Shown here in pieces: positions 42,004 through 51,489 of a stretch of 51,702 bases of DNA. The notes under the pieces are model-generated. The model saw nothing but the letters and a program-made list of their open reading frames with translations, was not told the origin of the DNA and did not search any database. The position numbers were made by a program, and so were the translations under genes. This DNA comes from JBFWVD01 sp050246915 (GTDB taxonomy: Bacteria > Actinomycetota > Acidimicrobiia > Acidimicrobiales > Ilumatobacteraceae): the NCBI GenBank assembly GCA_050246915.1, contig JBFWVD010000036.1:1-51702 (forward strand), given 5' to 3'. Numbering within the stretch: the first letter of the stretch is position 1; the number at the start of each line of letters is the position of its first letter.

Positions 42004-42638
42004 CTGCCTTCGCCTCCCTGATGCGGCTCCTGTCGCGCATCGTGAAACATCGCCGGCCGGAAGGCGATCAGGGCACGACGATGGTCGAGATGATGGTGGC
42101 AGCGGCGCTGTTCCTCGCCGTTTCCTTCGCCATGTTGGACGTGATGGACTCGTTCACCCGCACCAACTCCAAGCTCGAGCAAGTGGGCAAGACCCAACGG
42201 GATCTGCAAGAGGCAGTCGAGATGATGTCGCGAGACCTGCGCGGGGCGACGACCCTCACCACGCTCGCCTCCTCGGTCACCTACGCCAACCAGATCGATC
42301 TGGTCGCCCTTTCCCTCGACGGGACGACGTCGCTGCCGGTGCGTTGGCGGCTCGGCAGCGGGCAGCTGCTGCGCGAGCCGCTCGCCAGCGCCGGTGGGAG
42401 CGCCACCTCCTCGCGCACGGTGATGACCGGACTGTCGTCATCGGCGTCGCTGCTGCGCTACTTCCGTAGCGATGGCACCGAACTGGTCCCGGGTACCGCG
42501 ACGGCCAGTGCCATCGCCACGTGCACCACCCGCATCCGCATCACCATCGCCAAGAGCCCCGGTACCAACCGTCCGGCCACATCGGTGTCAACCGACATTG
42601 CCATTCGCAATCGCATCCCGGGGACTCTGGGATGCTGA
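42000..42638 (+). CDS. PilW-like minor pilin
   Basis: A 212-residue prepilin-like protein. The leader ends at Gly25 and the mature N-terminus TTMVEMMVAAALFLAVSF has Glu at position 5. The rest fits a PilW-type minor pilin: a helix (KTQRDLQEAVEMMSRDLRGA) followed by a beta-rich domain. The ATG at 42000 overlaps the stop of the giant pilin gene (ATGA), and the last codons overlap the next gene by seven bases, so the three are tightly coupled. In Gram-negative systems PilV, PilW and PilX form the priming complex at the pilus tip; the same gene order is seen here. Confidence 0.85.
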   Translation: MTAFASLMRLLSRIVKHRRPEGDQGTTMVEMMVAAALFLAVSFAMLDVMDSFTRTNSKLEQVGKTQRDLQEAVEMMSRDLRGATTLTTLASSVTYANQIDLVALSLDGTTSLPVRWRLGSGQLLREPLASAGGSATSSRTVMTGLSSSASLLRYFRSDGTELVPGTATASAIATCTTRIRITIAKSPGTNRPATSVSTDIAIRNRIPGTLGC

Positions 42639-43732
42639 ATCGGATCATCCATCCATCAAATCGTCGGGCACGACGATCGAGCAGCGGCGAGCACGGCTCG
42701 GTGGTGATGGCATCGCTCATCATTCTGGTCATGCTGTTGGTCTCGGTGGCCGTGACCGATCGCGTGCTGTCCAACGTGCGCGCGTCGCGCAGTGCCCAAG
42801 CGCGCGCCGCGGCCCTGTCGGCGACCGACACCGCCCTGGCCGAAGCCATGGCCCGCATCGATCGCGGGGAGTCGGCCAGCTTCAGTGGCAGTGGCACCAC
42901 CGCGTCGGCGACGTTCCAGTACTCCGCCACTGCGGTGTCGTCGTCGCTGTGGCACCTGCGAGCAGACGCGCAATCGGCTCGATCGTCGAAGGCGGTCGAG
43001 ATGGATCTGAACCGCACACTCCTGGCCGGCTGGACGCAGTCGGCGTGGCATGAGGTGCGACCGGCCCGCTACGCGGCGGCCGTGCGATCACTGAGCGGAC
43101 TGCAGGGCTACTGGCGTCTCGACGATCCATCCACATCGACGACGGCCGTGGATTGGTCGGGCAATGGTGTCACCGGTACCTGGTCGGGAACCGTGAGTCG
43201 TCCGGTGCCCGGCGCGCTGGTGAGCGATTCCGATCCGGCGACCGCGTTCTCGGCCGGGGGCATCGCCCTCGGCGACAACTTCGACTTCACCGGCACCACG
43301 CCGTACACGATCTCGTTCTGGATCAAGACCAACCCGTCGGCCGTCGACTATGGCCGGGTGTTCGACAAGGATCGGCTCTCACCCAGCCGTGATGGGATCG
43401 TGGTGTCGAGCTACTTCGGCGGTGGCCGCATCATCTGTGAGAGATTCGGGAACGGGACCCAGACATCGGTGGTGGCGAACATCAGCGTCGGTGTGTGGAC
43501 CCAGGTGAGCTGCGTGTACGACGGGGCGACGCTGAAGACCTACGTCAACGGCGCAGCGATGGCCTCCTCCGCGTCCACCCAATCGATCGCGGGTAACGCG
43601 TTGAGCGCTCAGATCGGCCGACGCGCCGAGTCGGCGGCGTCATTCTCACAAGACTCCCTCGATGACCTCGCCATCTGGAACCGGGCGCTCGGCGCCAGCG
43701 AGGTCGCAGCGCTGTATGCCGCGGGCATCTGA
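42632..43732 (+). CDS. PilX-like pilin with C-terminal LamG/concanavalin-type domain
   Basis: A 366-residue protein. After Gly22 the hydrophobic helix SVVMASLIILVMLLVSVAVT lacks Glu5, as is common in PilX. Residues ~150-365 form a LamG-like jelly-roll domain: GYWRLDDPST (start), TPYTISFWIKTNPSA, VGVWTQVSCVYDGATLKTYV and LDDLAIWNRALGASEVAALY (end) are typical. LamG domains bind sugars or proteins, so the subunit could be a tip adhesin. The ATG at 42632 overlaps the PilW-like gene by seven bases. It replaces the separate PilY1-type adhesin of classical systems; that role is inferred. Confidence 0.85.
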   Translation: MLNRIIHPSNRRARRSSSGEHGSVVMASLIILVMLLVSVAVTDRVLSNVRASRSAQARAAALSATDTALAEAMARIDRGESASFSGSGTTASATFQYSATAVSSSLWHLRADAQSARSSKAVEMDLNRTLLAGWTQSAWHEVRPARYAAAVRSLSGLQGYWRLDDPSTSTTAVDWSGNGVTGTWSGTVSRPVPGALVSDSDPATAFSAGGIALGDNFDFTGTTPYTISFWIKTNPSAVDYGRVFDKDRLSPSRDGIVVSSYFGGGRIICERFGNGTQTSVVANISVGVWTQVSCVYDGATLKTYVNGAAMASSASTQSIAGNALSAQIGRRAESAASFSQDSLDDLAIWNRALGASEVAALYAAGI

Positions 43733-43792
43733 CCGCTGGGGTGGCGAACCGCACTTCAGGCGGCGCCCTGGCGCGCCGATGCCATCTGAGTG

Positions 43793-44845
43793 ATGAACGA
43801 CGCCCTGGGTTACGACCTCACCTTCGGACTGCCGCCCATCCGGGTCGGCTGGTGGCTGCGCGACGTACGGACCCGTTTCGGTCACCGTGAGTCGGACGTG
43901 GCTGAACAGGTCGGTGTGCCCGCCCGCACGTTGCGGCGATGGGAGAGCGGATCGCTCGTGCCCAGCGATCTCGAGCTGAGCCGGTTGGCCGGGGTGTACG
44001 GATGTGGGGTGACCGACCTGGTCCCCGGACGCGAGCGGGTGACCCTCGAGCGTTCTGCGGCCGATGCTTCCAGCGGCGTGCTGCGCATCGGCAGCCGTGA
44101 GACGTCGGTGGACCTGGATTCAAACGACGTCATCCTGCGGCGGTATCTGGCCTTGGTGCGCGGCATCCGCAACCTCGGGCCAGACGCTCCCGTGCATCTG
44201 CGTCACGACGATGTGGCGGCGCTGGCCGAAGAACTGGACCTCGACGATGCCGAGCTCGAGAGCCGGTTGGTGGCGCTGGCGGGCATCACCGCCGACGAGG
44301 CTCGATGGGTGCGTCGCCAGCTGATGCGTCGCCGAGTCGTCACACCGTTGCTCGGATTGGGCACAGCGACGGCGTCGATCCTGGGCATCGGCGCGGTCGT
44401 GGCCCGTGCCGGTCACGGGGCCGACGCCAGTACGTCAACCCATGTTGCCTCGGTCGTCGCGCCGGCCTCTTCGAGCGCGTTCGCGTCGGAGGCGCCAACG
44501 GACTCGACGATCGCGGCGCAGCCGGGGGACCTCGTGGTGGCGATCCCGCAGGTGTATGCACCGGCACCGGCGACCCCCGACGCGACGGGCTCTCCGACGA
44601 GCGTGCAGACCCCTCCCGCCACGACGGCGCCAAAGGCCCCCGCACGGCCGTCCGCGCACATCACAACGTCGGCAATCTCAATTGACAACGATGGGAGTGA
44701 CACTGGTCCCCAGGTCGGGACCGAGATCTCCATCGGCGATGCGATCACGGTGACGGCAGCGCCGGTGACCCCGGAGACCGCGCCGGCGCCGGTCATCATC
44801 GTCGAGTTCGGCGAGAGCGCCGGCTCGGTCATCGAAGCCAGTTAG
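43793..44845 (+). CDS. Membrane-anchored XRE-type DNA-binding protein
   Basis: A 350-residue protein with an N-terminal helix-turn-helix of the XRE class (about 15-65; GWWLRDVRTRFGHRESDVAE, then VPARTLRRWESGSLVPSDLE). A helical region follows, then one transmembrane helix near 180-205 (TPLLGLGTATASILGIGAVVA) and an external Ser/Thr/Ala/Pro-rich tail. The layout resembles RodZ, which has a cytoplasmic HTH and an external domain, but the tail is unlike RodZ. The ATG at 43793 is preferred over the overlapping GTG at 43790. It lies 60 bases after the minor-pilin operon and could regulate or anchor it. Its stop overlaps the convergent ubiB-type gene by three bases. Two dispersed-word copies are in the tail. 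Confidence 0.78.
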   Translation: MNDALGYDLTFGLPPIRVGWWLRDVRTRFGHRESDVAEQVGVPARTLRRWESGSLVPSDLELSRLAGVYGCGVTDLVPGRERVTLERSAADASSGVLRIGSRETSVDLDSNDVILRRYLALVRGIRNLGPDAPVHLRHDDVAALAEELDLDDAELESRLVALAGITADEARWVRRQLMRRRVVTPLLGLGTATASILGIGAVVARAGHGADASTSTHVASVVAPASSSAFASEAPTDSTIAAQPGDLVVAIPQVYAPAPATPDATGSPTSVQTPPATTAPKAPARPSAHITTSAISIDNDGSDTGPQVGTEISIGDAITVTAAPVTPETAPAPVIIVEFGESAGSVIEAS

Positions 44846-46503
44846 CGCCGGCTGCGCTTGGTGCGCTCAGCCATGCGCTTGGCGATGAGATCGCGTCGTT
44901 CCTGGAGTTCTCGATAGGTGAGTGACTCGGTGGTGGGGTCCACGCCGTACAAGGCTTTGATCCCGTCGTAGTCGAACGTGACCGCAGTGGGATCGATGCC
45001 GATCTCTTGAGCCAGTCGCTCGCCGTGCTTGGTGGCGAACAGCATCGAAATCGACGCGATCTCACCCAGCAGATCCAGTTCGGGGGCCAGCGTGGCGATG
45101 GCCCCGTCGAGGAACACCAGGTTCTTCACATACAGCATCAGCTCCTTGGGGATGCGGGCCCCGTAGCCGAGCAGTGCCTTGATGACGGTTTGGATCTCCT
45201 TGACGAGTTCATCCGCGGTGAGCTTGGTGGGGTCGAGCGGAGGCTGGTCGAGTTTGAGATCGCGGATGACGGCGGCGAGATCGGTGTCCGGTGGGAGGGC
45301 TCCGAGATCGCGCAGCGCGGCGAGTTGGCCGTTCACATCGTTGGTGGTGGCGCCGAGCATGAGCCGCAAGAACGCCGTGCGGCGCTGCGGTGACAGCCGG
45401 GCTGTGATGCCGAAGTCCAACAGCGCGGTGCGGCCGTCCTCCATCACGAACAGGTTGCCGCCGTGCAGATCGCCATGGAACACGCCGTAGATGAGGGCGC
45501 CCTCCATGAAGGCGATCATCCCGGTGCGGATGACGGCGGTGGTGTCGACACCGGCGGCCTTCATGCCGGCCACGTCGTCGAAGGCAAAGCCGCGCAGGCG
45601 TTCCATCACCAGCACGCGTTCGGTGACCAGTTCGGGATGGGGGCGGGGGATCACGTAACCGCGTTGATCGAGCTCTGCCAGGATCTTCGCCACGTCGAGC
45701 ATGTTGGCCGCTTCGATGCGGAAGTCGAGCTCTTCGGAGATGGTCTCCGCGAACAACTCGACAAGAGCCGGCGGGTTGGCCAACGCGGCGACGGGGATGC
45801 GACCGATGAGGAATGGTGCCAACCACGACATGGCTCGCAGGTCCTTGCGCACCAAGGCGTGCACCGACGGACGTTGCACCTTCACCACGACCTCTTCGCC
45901 GGTGTGCAATCGGGCTGCGTGGACCTGCGCGATCGATGCGGCGGCCAGCGGCGTGGGATCGAACCACGCGAACTGTTGCTCGAGTGTGCGGCCCAGCTCG
46001 GACTCGACCACGCGACGCACGACATCGAACGTTTCGGCCGGGACCTGATCGCGACACAGCCGGAATTCCTTGACGAGCTCCGCCGGGAACAGCCCTTCAC
46101 CGGAGGAGATGATCTGCCCGAGCTTGATGTAGGTGGGCCCGAGGTCTTCCGCGGCGCGTCGCAGGCGCAGCGACACGTCGGCTCGGCTCTGCTCTGCGGT
46201 GGCGAGCTTTCCGAGCTTCTTCAACACGAGCCACGGCACCATCGCCCGGGTCAGGCGCGCGGTGACACGCACCACCCGCGCACCGTGCGGCCACTTCGAG
46301 GCGCGGGTGAGCTCGGGGACCTCACGGCGAGCTTCGGCCCGCAAGCGCTCGGCGTGTGCTGCCCATCGAATGCCGTCTTGCCGCAGGACCCAGGGAGCGT
46401 CATCGCTGAATGCGCCCCACACGAGGTCGGCAGGCCGAGCGTCTGCGGTGGTCGAGGCGGTGGTCTGGACGATGGTCGGCGCGTCGGGCGATCGGTCAGT
46501 CAT
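44842..46503 (-). CDS. ABC1/UbiB-family atypical kinase
   Basis: A 553-residue member of the ABC1/ADCK/UbiB atypical kinase family. Diagnostic motifs are the KxGQ motif (YIKLGQIISS), the Ala-rich loop AAASIAQVH that replaces the P-loop, the ExD-type segment EELDFRIEA, the catalytic loop HGDLHGGN and the metal-binding LLDFG. Such proteins act in isoprenoid-quinone or lipid metabolism, with unusual ATPase activity. The hydrophobic C-terminal helices usually found in UbiB are weak. The ATG at 46503 is chosen; an upstream in-frame start would add 12 residues. A dispersed-word copy (46504-46518) lies directly before the start codon. Confidence 0.9.
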   Translation of the reverse strand: MTDRSPDAPTIVQTTASTTADARPADLVWGAFSDDAPWVLRQDGIRWAAHAERLRAEARREVPELTRASKWPHGARVVRVTARLTRAMVPWLVLKKLGKLATAEQSRADVSLRLRRAAEDLGPTYIKLGQIISSGEGLFPAELVKEFRLCRDQVPAETFDVVRRVVESELGRTLEQQFAWFDPTPLAAASIAQVHAARLHTGEEVVVKVQRPSVHALVRKDLRAMSWLAPFLIGRIPVAALANPPALVELFAETISEELDFRIEAANMLDVAKILAELDQRGYVIPRPHPELVTERVLVMERLRGFAFDDVAGMKAAGVDTTAVIRTGMIAFMEGALIYGVFHGDLHGGNLFVMEDGRTALLDFGITARLSPQRRTAFLRLMLGATTNDVNGQLAALRDLGALPPDTDLAAVIRDLKLDQPPLDPTKLTADELVKEIQTVIKALLGYGARIPKELMLYVKNLVFLDGAIATLAPELDLLGEIASISMLFATKHGERLAQEIGIDPTAVTFDYDGIKALYGVDPTTESLTYRELQERRDLIAKRMAERTKRSRR

Positions 46504-46672
46504 GCAACATCGATTGTCGCACCCACTCCTGCGATCCACTCACGCGGAGGCTCATGTCATGCCGTGGGTGTGACGGCTGTCTGACCCGTTCCACGTCATT
46601 TGCTGTCCGGTGTGACGAATGCCAACGCTCCGCGGCGACTGAACTCCAACGATCTCATTACCGTCACCCCAC

Positions 46673-46708
46673 GTTCGTGGGTGGCCACCGCCCTGGCCGC
46701 CCACGAAC
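46673..46708 (-). terminator. Hairpin between cysQ-like gene and ubiB-type gene
   Basis: Arms 46673-46686 and 46695-46708 pair over 14 bases with one G-U pair and an 8-base loop, starting after the stop of the phosphatase gene on the minus strand. There is no T run. Confidence 0.55.
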
Positions 46709-46752
46709 ACTCACATGAGCACTCCACACGTGCCCTGCTGCGTGCGGTCAGC

Positions 46753-47499
46753 TCACGTCCACAAGATGTCGAGGCAGGTCTGAGCCAGATCGGCACGGCA
46801 GATGAGGAAGTCGGGCGACCACACGTCGGGCTTGTTGAACACGAGCGGCGTGCCGTCGATGCGGCTGGCGTGCATGCCTGCGGCGAGCGCCACTGCGGCG
46901 GGCGCACAGTTGTCCCATTCGTACTGACCGCCGGCGTGGGCGTAGATGTCGGCCTCACCCATGACCACTGCCATCGCCTTGGCACCCGCAGATCCCAACG
47001 GTGCGATCTCGGCGTCGAGGGCCTTGGCGATGCGCATCGTCACGTTGGTGATGCGTGATCGACTGGTGACCATCCGGGGCCGAGTGCGCGTCGGGGGCGG
47101 CACGACCGGAGGCGGATCGGTGCCGAGCGTGATTCCGATCGAGGGGAGTGCGACGGCTCCGGCGATGGCCGAACCGTTGCTCACCAACGCCACGTGGACC
47201 GCCCAGTCCGATCGGCCTTCGCCGTACTCACTGGTGCCATCGAGCGGGTCGACGATCCACACGCGATCGGCGGTGAGGCGGGATCGATCGTCGGCTCCTT
47301 CTTCCGAGAGCAGCTTGTCGCCGGGTCGAGCGTCGGCCAGCGCCGCGGCGAGGAACTGATGGGCGGCGAGATCGCCGGCGTCCATCACCCGCCATTCGGG
47401 TACTGACTTGGCGGTGAGCTCGTCGCGCAATCGCACGAGCAGATGCCCAGCTTCAGTGGCCAGCCGTATGGCCAGTTGGTGGTCGTCCTCGTCGGGCAT
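46753..47499 (-). CDS. Inositol monophosphatase-family phosphatase (CysQ-like)
   Basis: A 248-residue magnesium-dependent phosphatase of the FIG/IMPase superfamily. The metal-site motif WIVDPLDGTSEYGEG and the preceding acidic SEEG (LLSEEGAD) are present, as is the C-terminal YEWDNCAPAAVALAAG (DxAA type). Length and pattern fit CysQ, which removes the 3' phosphate from PAP in sulfate assimilation, more than inositol monophosphatase; the substrate is not certain. The ATG at 47499 is preferred over the adjacent GTG at 47502. No sulfate-assimilation gene is adjacent. Confidence 0.85.
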   Translation of the reverse strand: MPDEDDHQLAIRLATEAGHLLVRLRDELTAKSVPEWRVMDAGDLAAHQFLAAALADARPGDKLLSEEGADDRSRLTADRVWIVDPLDGTSEYGEGRSDWAVHVALVSNGSAIAGAVALPSIGITLGTDPPPVVPPPTRTRPRMVTSRSRITNVTMRIAKALDAEIAPLGSAGAKAMAVVMGEADIYAHAGGQYEWDNCAPAAVALAAGMHASRIDGTPLVFNKPDVWSPDFLICRADLAQTCLDILWT

Positions 47500-47614
47500 C
47501 ACGGCGACGCTACCGGGGACGCTGCTCCAGTCTCGATCCCCGTGCGCGTCGAGACGCGGTTCACGGGCGCGACGGAGCTCGGGACGAACGGGTCGGAAAA
47601 GGTGGAACGGTGGT

Positions 47615-47941
47615 TCAGGCGGCGCTGTGGGCGGCGTCGCCAGCGGCAGCCTCGGCCTCGCGAGCGGCTTCTGCCTCTCGGGCCTGCTGCACCCGACGCG
47701 GTGCGGGGACGTTGTTGGGGTCCACCTCGCCGTACGGGCTGTTGCATTCCTCGTAGCACTCGAGATGGAAGTGCTCCACCCGGTTCCACGCGCCCTTGAC
47801 GTACACGTTGCAGATCACTTGGAAGCGCTTCACCTTGGCGGAGAACTTCACCTGCTGCTCGCAATGGACGCAGATCGCCGAGGAGCCGGCGTCGACGGTC
47901 CGTACGACGGCTCGGGTTCCCTGCTTGGTCTGCGTTGCCAT
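47615..47941 (-). CDS. Small zinc-finger protein of unknown function
   Basis: A 108-residue protein with a likely zinc site: CVHC near residue 25, then HFHLECYEEC further on, giving a Cys2...His/Cys2 treble-clef-like pattern. The C-terminus is Ala/Glu/Arg-rich and probably helical. I do not recognise a named family; related small actinobacterial zinc proteins have no assigned function. The ATG at 47941 is preferred over a TTG at 47950. Possible roles include nucleic-acid binding, but this is only suggested by the fold. Confidence 0.7.
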   Translation of the reverse strand: MATQTKQGTRAVVRTVDAGSSAICVHCEQQVKFSAKVKRFQVICNVYVKGAWNRVEHFHLECYEECNSPYGEVDPNNVPAPRRVQQAREAEAAREAEAAAGDAAHSAA

Positions 47942-47992
47942 GCCTATCAATCGGCAGCGACATCGCCGCGATGAGGATTCGCGACGCTCTGG

Positions 47993-48382
47993 TCAGGGCC
48001 TTGACAGTCTGCCGAACCGGACGGCCTCCCTGGTGAGGTCCCGCACGGCATCCTCCGCGGCTCCCGCGGCCACCAGGGCCTCGATCTGCTCCTCGAGCTG
48101 GGCCCCGAGTGCTTCGGGATCGGCCGGACCGGGCTGCGGATCGGCCGATGCGTAGCCCATCGTGGCGATGGCGACCGCCGTCACCGGTTGCTTCACGCCG
48201 AGGCGATGGCCGAAGGTGAAGGCGATGAGGCTGACCGCGGCGATGGCCGCGAAGACGCCGAAGGTCACCACCGCGCCGTTGTTGTTGTCGGCTGCCACCG
48301 TCGACACGATCATGCCCACGATCCCGGTCACGAAGACCACGGCCATGGCCGAGCGCATGATGGCGACCGGGCTCCAGCGCAT
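47993..48382 (-). CDS. Small two-helix membrane protein of unknown function
   Basis: A 129-residue membrane protein. Two hydrophobic helices (about 12-32 MAVVFVTGIVGMIVSTVAA and 39-63 VTFGVFAAIAAVSLIAFTF) are followed by an acidic soluble tail with a helical segment (LEEQIEALVAAGAAEDAVRD). No family is recognised. The ATG at 48382 follows a GGGGGA ribosome site. It begins 20 bases after the ettA stop on the same strand and is therefore probably in its operon. The reading frame is long on the opposite strand too, but that is antisense to ettA. Confidence 0.7.
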   Translation of the reverse strand: MRWSPVAIMRSAMAVVFVTGIVGMIVSTVAADNNNGAVVTFGVFAAIAAVSLIAFTFGHRLGVKQPVTAVAIATMGYASADPQPGPADPEALGAQLEEQIEALVAAGAAEDAVRDLTREAVRFGRLSRP

Positions 48383-48401
48383 CAGTGTCCCCCGACCACG
48401 A

Positions 48402-50078
<1,677 letters not shown>

Positions 50079-50226
50079 GGCGGTGAGCCTACGAGGTTCG
50101 CCCGGCGCGCTCCCGGGTGGAGTGCTGCGTCGGACGCGGGGAGCGCGCTCATTGTGACGTGGCGTCATCGGTTGGTGCTACGTTCCCGCTCGACCGACCG
50201 ACTTTTGAGACTTCCTTGGGGGACCC

Positions 50227-50970
50227 ATGACGCTCTTCGATTCCGCAAACACGTTTGCTCAGTTCTGGCGGTTCCTCCACATCGTGGTGGGCATCACCTG
50301 GATCGGGTTGCTCTACTACTTCAACTTCGTGCAGGTCCCGGCCTTCGCGGCGTTCAAAGAAGCCTCGGCCCGCAACGAGGCCATCGACAAGCTGGCCCGC
50401 AAGGCGCTGTGGTGGTTCCGCTGGGCTGCGCTGGCCACGTTCGTGACCGGTCTGCTCATCGCCCTCACCACCGAGGACTACTTCAAGAACGACTTCGGCA
50501 AGCGCATGGACGGCCTGTCGATCTCGACCGGCATGTTGCTCGGCACCATCATGCTGCTCAACGTGTGGGGCGTCATCTGGCGCAACCAGAAGATCGTGCT
50601 GGCCAACGCCGCCAACGTGCTGGCCGGTGGCCAGGCCGATCCCAACGCCGCTGCCGCCGGCCGCAAGGCGCTCATGGCGTCACGTCAGAACACCATGTTC
50701 TCGGTGTCCATGATCTGGTTCATGACCATCACCAGCCATCTCGCCCCGGCGTTCAACGACGGCAACCTGGCCACCAGCGGCAAGATGGGCGCCTACTGGC
50801 TCATCGCCCTCGCCGTCATCGGGGTACTGGAGTTGTCGGCGCTCGGCATCATCGGTGGCACCGCTGCCGGCAACATCACGAACTGGTTCTACGAGAGCGT
50901 GCAGAACGTGCTCATCGGGGCCTTCGGCCTGTGGGCCTTCTTCTGGCTGCTGTGGGAGATCCTCTTCTGA
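50227..50970 (+). CDS. PuuD-like integral membrane protein
   Basis: A 247-residue membrane protein with about six hydrophobic segments. The first helix FLHIVVGITWIGLLYYFNF resembles the N-terminal membrane domain of PuuD/urate hydroxylase-type proteins (COG3748), where a His in this helix is conserved. A C-terminal cytochrome c domain, present in true PuuD, is absent, and no uric-acid pathway gene is adjacent; the function is therefore open. The ATG at 50227 has a GGGGG-rich ribosome site. A perfect-stem terminator follows. Confidence 0.75.
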   Translation: MTLFDSANTFAQFWRFLHIVVGITWIGLLYYFNFVQVPAFAAFKEASARNEAIDKLARKALWWFRWAALATFVTGLLIALTTEDYFKNDFGKRMDGLSISTGMLLGTIMLLNVWGVIWRNQKIVLANAANVLAGGQADPNAAAAGRKALMASRQNTMFSVSMIWFMTITSHLAPAFNDGNLATSGKMGAYWLIALAVIGVLELSALGIIGGTAAGNITNWFYESVQNVLIGAFGLWAFFWLLWEILF

Positions 50971-50998
50971 TCTTCCCCAGTCGGTTCTGTCCGCTCAA

Positions 50999-51030
50999 CG
51001 AGACCCGGCCCCTCACGGGGCCGGGTCTCG
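50999..51030. terminator. Terminator hairpin after the PuuD-like gene
   Basis: Arms 50999-51012 and 51017-51030 pair perfectly over 14 bases with a TCAC loop. There is no T run on the plus strand, but the stem is GC-rich and correctly placed 29 bases after the stop. Confidence 0.65.
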
Positions 51031-51082
51031 TCGCGTCCGTGGGCGATGATCGTTGGTCCGGCATCGAGAAGGTGGCAGCGGC

Positions 51083-51484
51083 GTGACACAGACGTGGTGG
51101 TTCGATCTGGATGGGACTCTCACCGACTCCATGGCGGCCACGTCGCTGAGGCCATTCACGATCGAACTGCTCGAGAGCCTGCGAGCAGCCGGTCATCGGA
51201 TCGTGATGTGGAGCGCCGGTGGTGACGACTATGCCCGCCGGGTGTGCGAGCGCATCGACATCGCCCAGTACTTCGAGGCGTTCCACACCAAAGAGCGCGG
51301 ACCCGACGGCCGTTGGGTGTTGCCCGCCCTCGATGGTGACGTGGGCGAGACGGTGTGTGTCGACGATCAGATCGACGGCGTGCCGCGCTGGGTACGGACC
51401 ATTCGGGTGTTCCCGTATCTGGGGCACAACCCCCACGATCGCTCGCTCGAAGCGGTGATCGCCGAGGCGCGTCGCGCCGAGTGA
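51083..51484 (+). CDS. Small HAD-superfamily phosphatase
   Basis: A 133-residue HAD-family hydrolase without a cap domain. Motif I is FDLDGT (nucleophile Asp), motif II is Ser in VMWSAGG, and motif IV is VDDQIDG. No conserved lysine motif III is evident between them in the usual spacing, so activity is uncertain. The GTG at 51083 directly precedes the core; a TTG at 51053 would add ten residues. Substrate unknown. Confidence 0.75.
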   Translation: MTQTWWFDLDGTLTDSMAATSLRPFTIELLESLRAAGHRIVMWSAGGDDYARRVCERIDIAQYFEAFHTKERGPDGRWVLPALDGDVGETVCVDDQIDGVPRWVRTIRVFPYLGHNPHDRSLEAVIAEARRAE

Positions 51485-51489
51485 CGGCG

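Larger units (their letters stand above)
8806..46518. repeat. Dispersed palindromic word CAAY-N4-RTTG, 19 copies
   Basis: By-eye copies start at 8806, 8823, 12460, 14022, 15283, 23671, 25146, 25953, 27980, 30122, 32324, 34848, 36519, 38493, 39846, 42588, 44434, 44672 and 46504. Every copy has the form (G or GT)CAAY-N4-RTTG, and all but the last continue with C or AC. Sixteen lie inside genes on both strands, and three lie between genes (23671-23686, 27980-27993, 46504-46518). At about 67% GC the core should occur roughly once in this window. Near-forms are much rarer: about four with YTTG and three with a 5-base centre. Three copies lie in homologous repeats of the giant pilin and are not independent. 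Function unknown. Coordinates give the outer span only. Confidence 0.75.
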
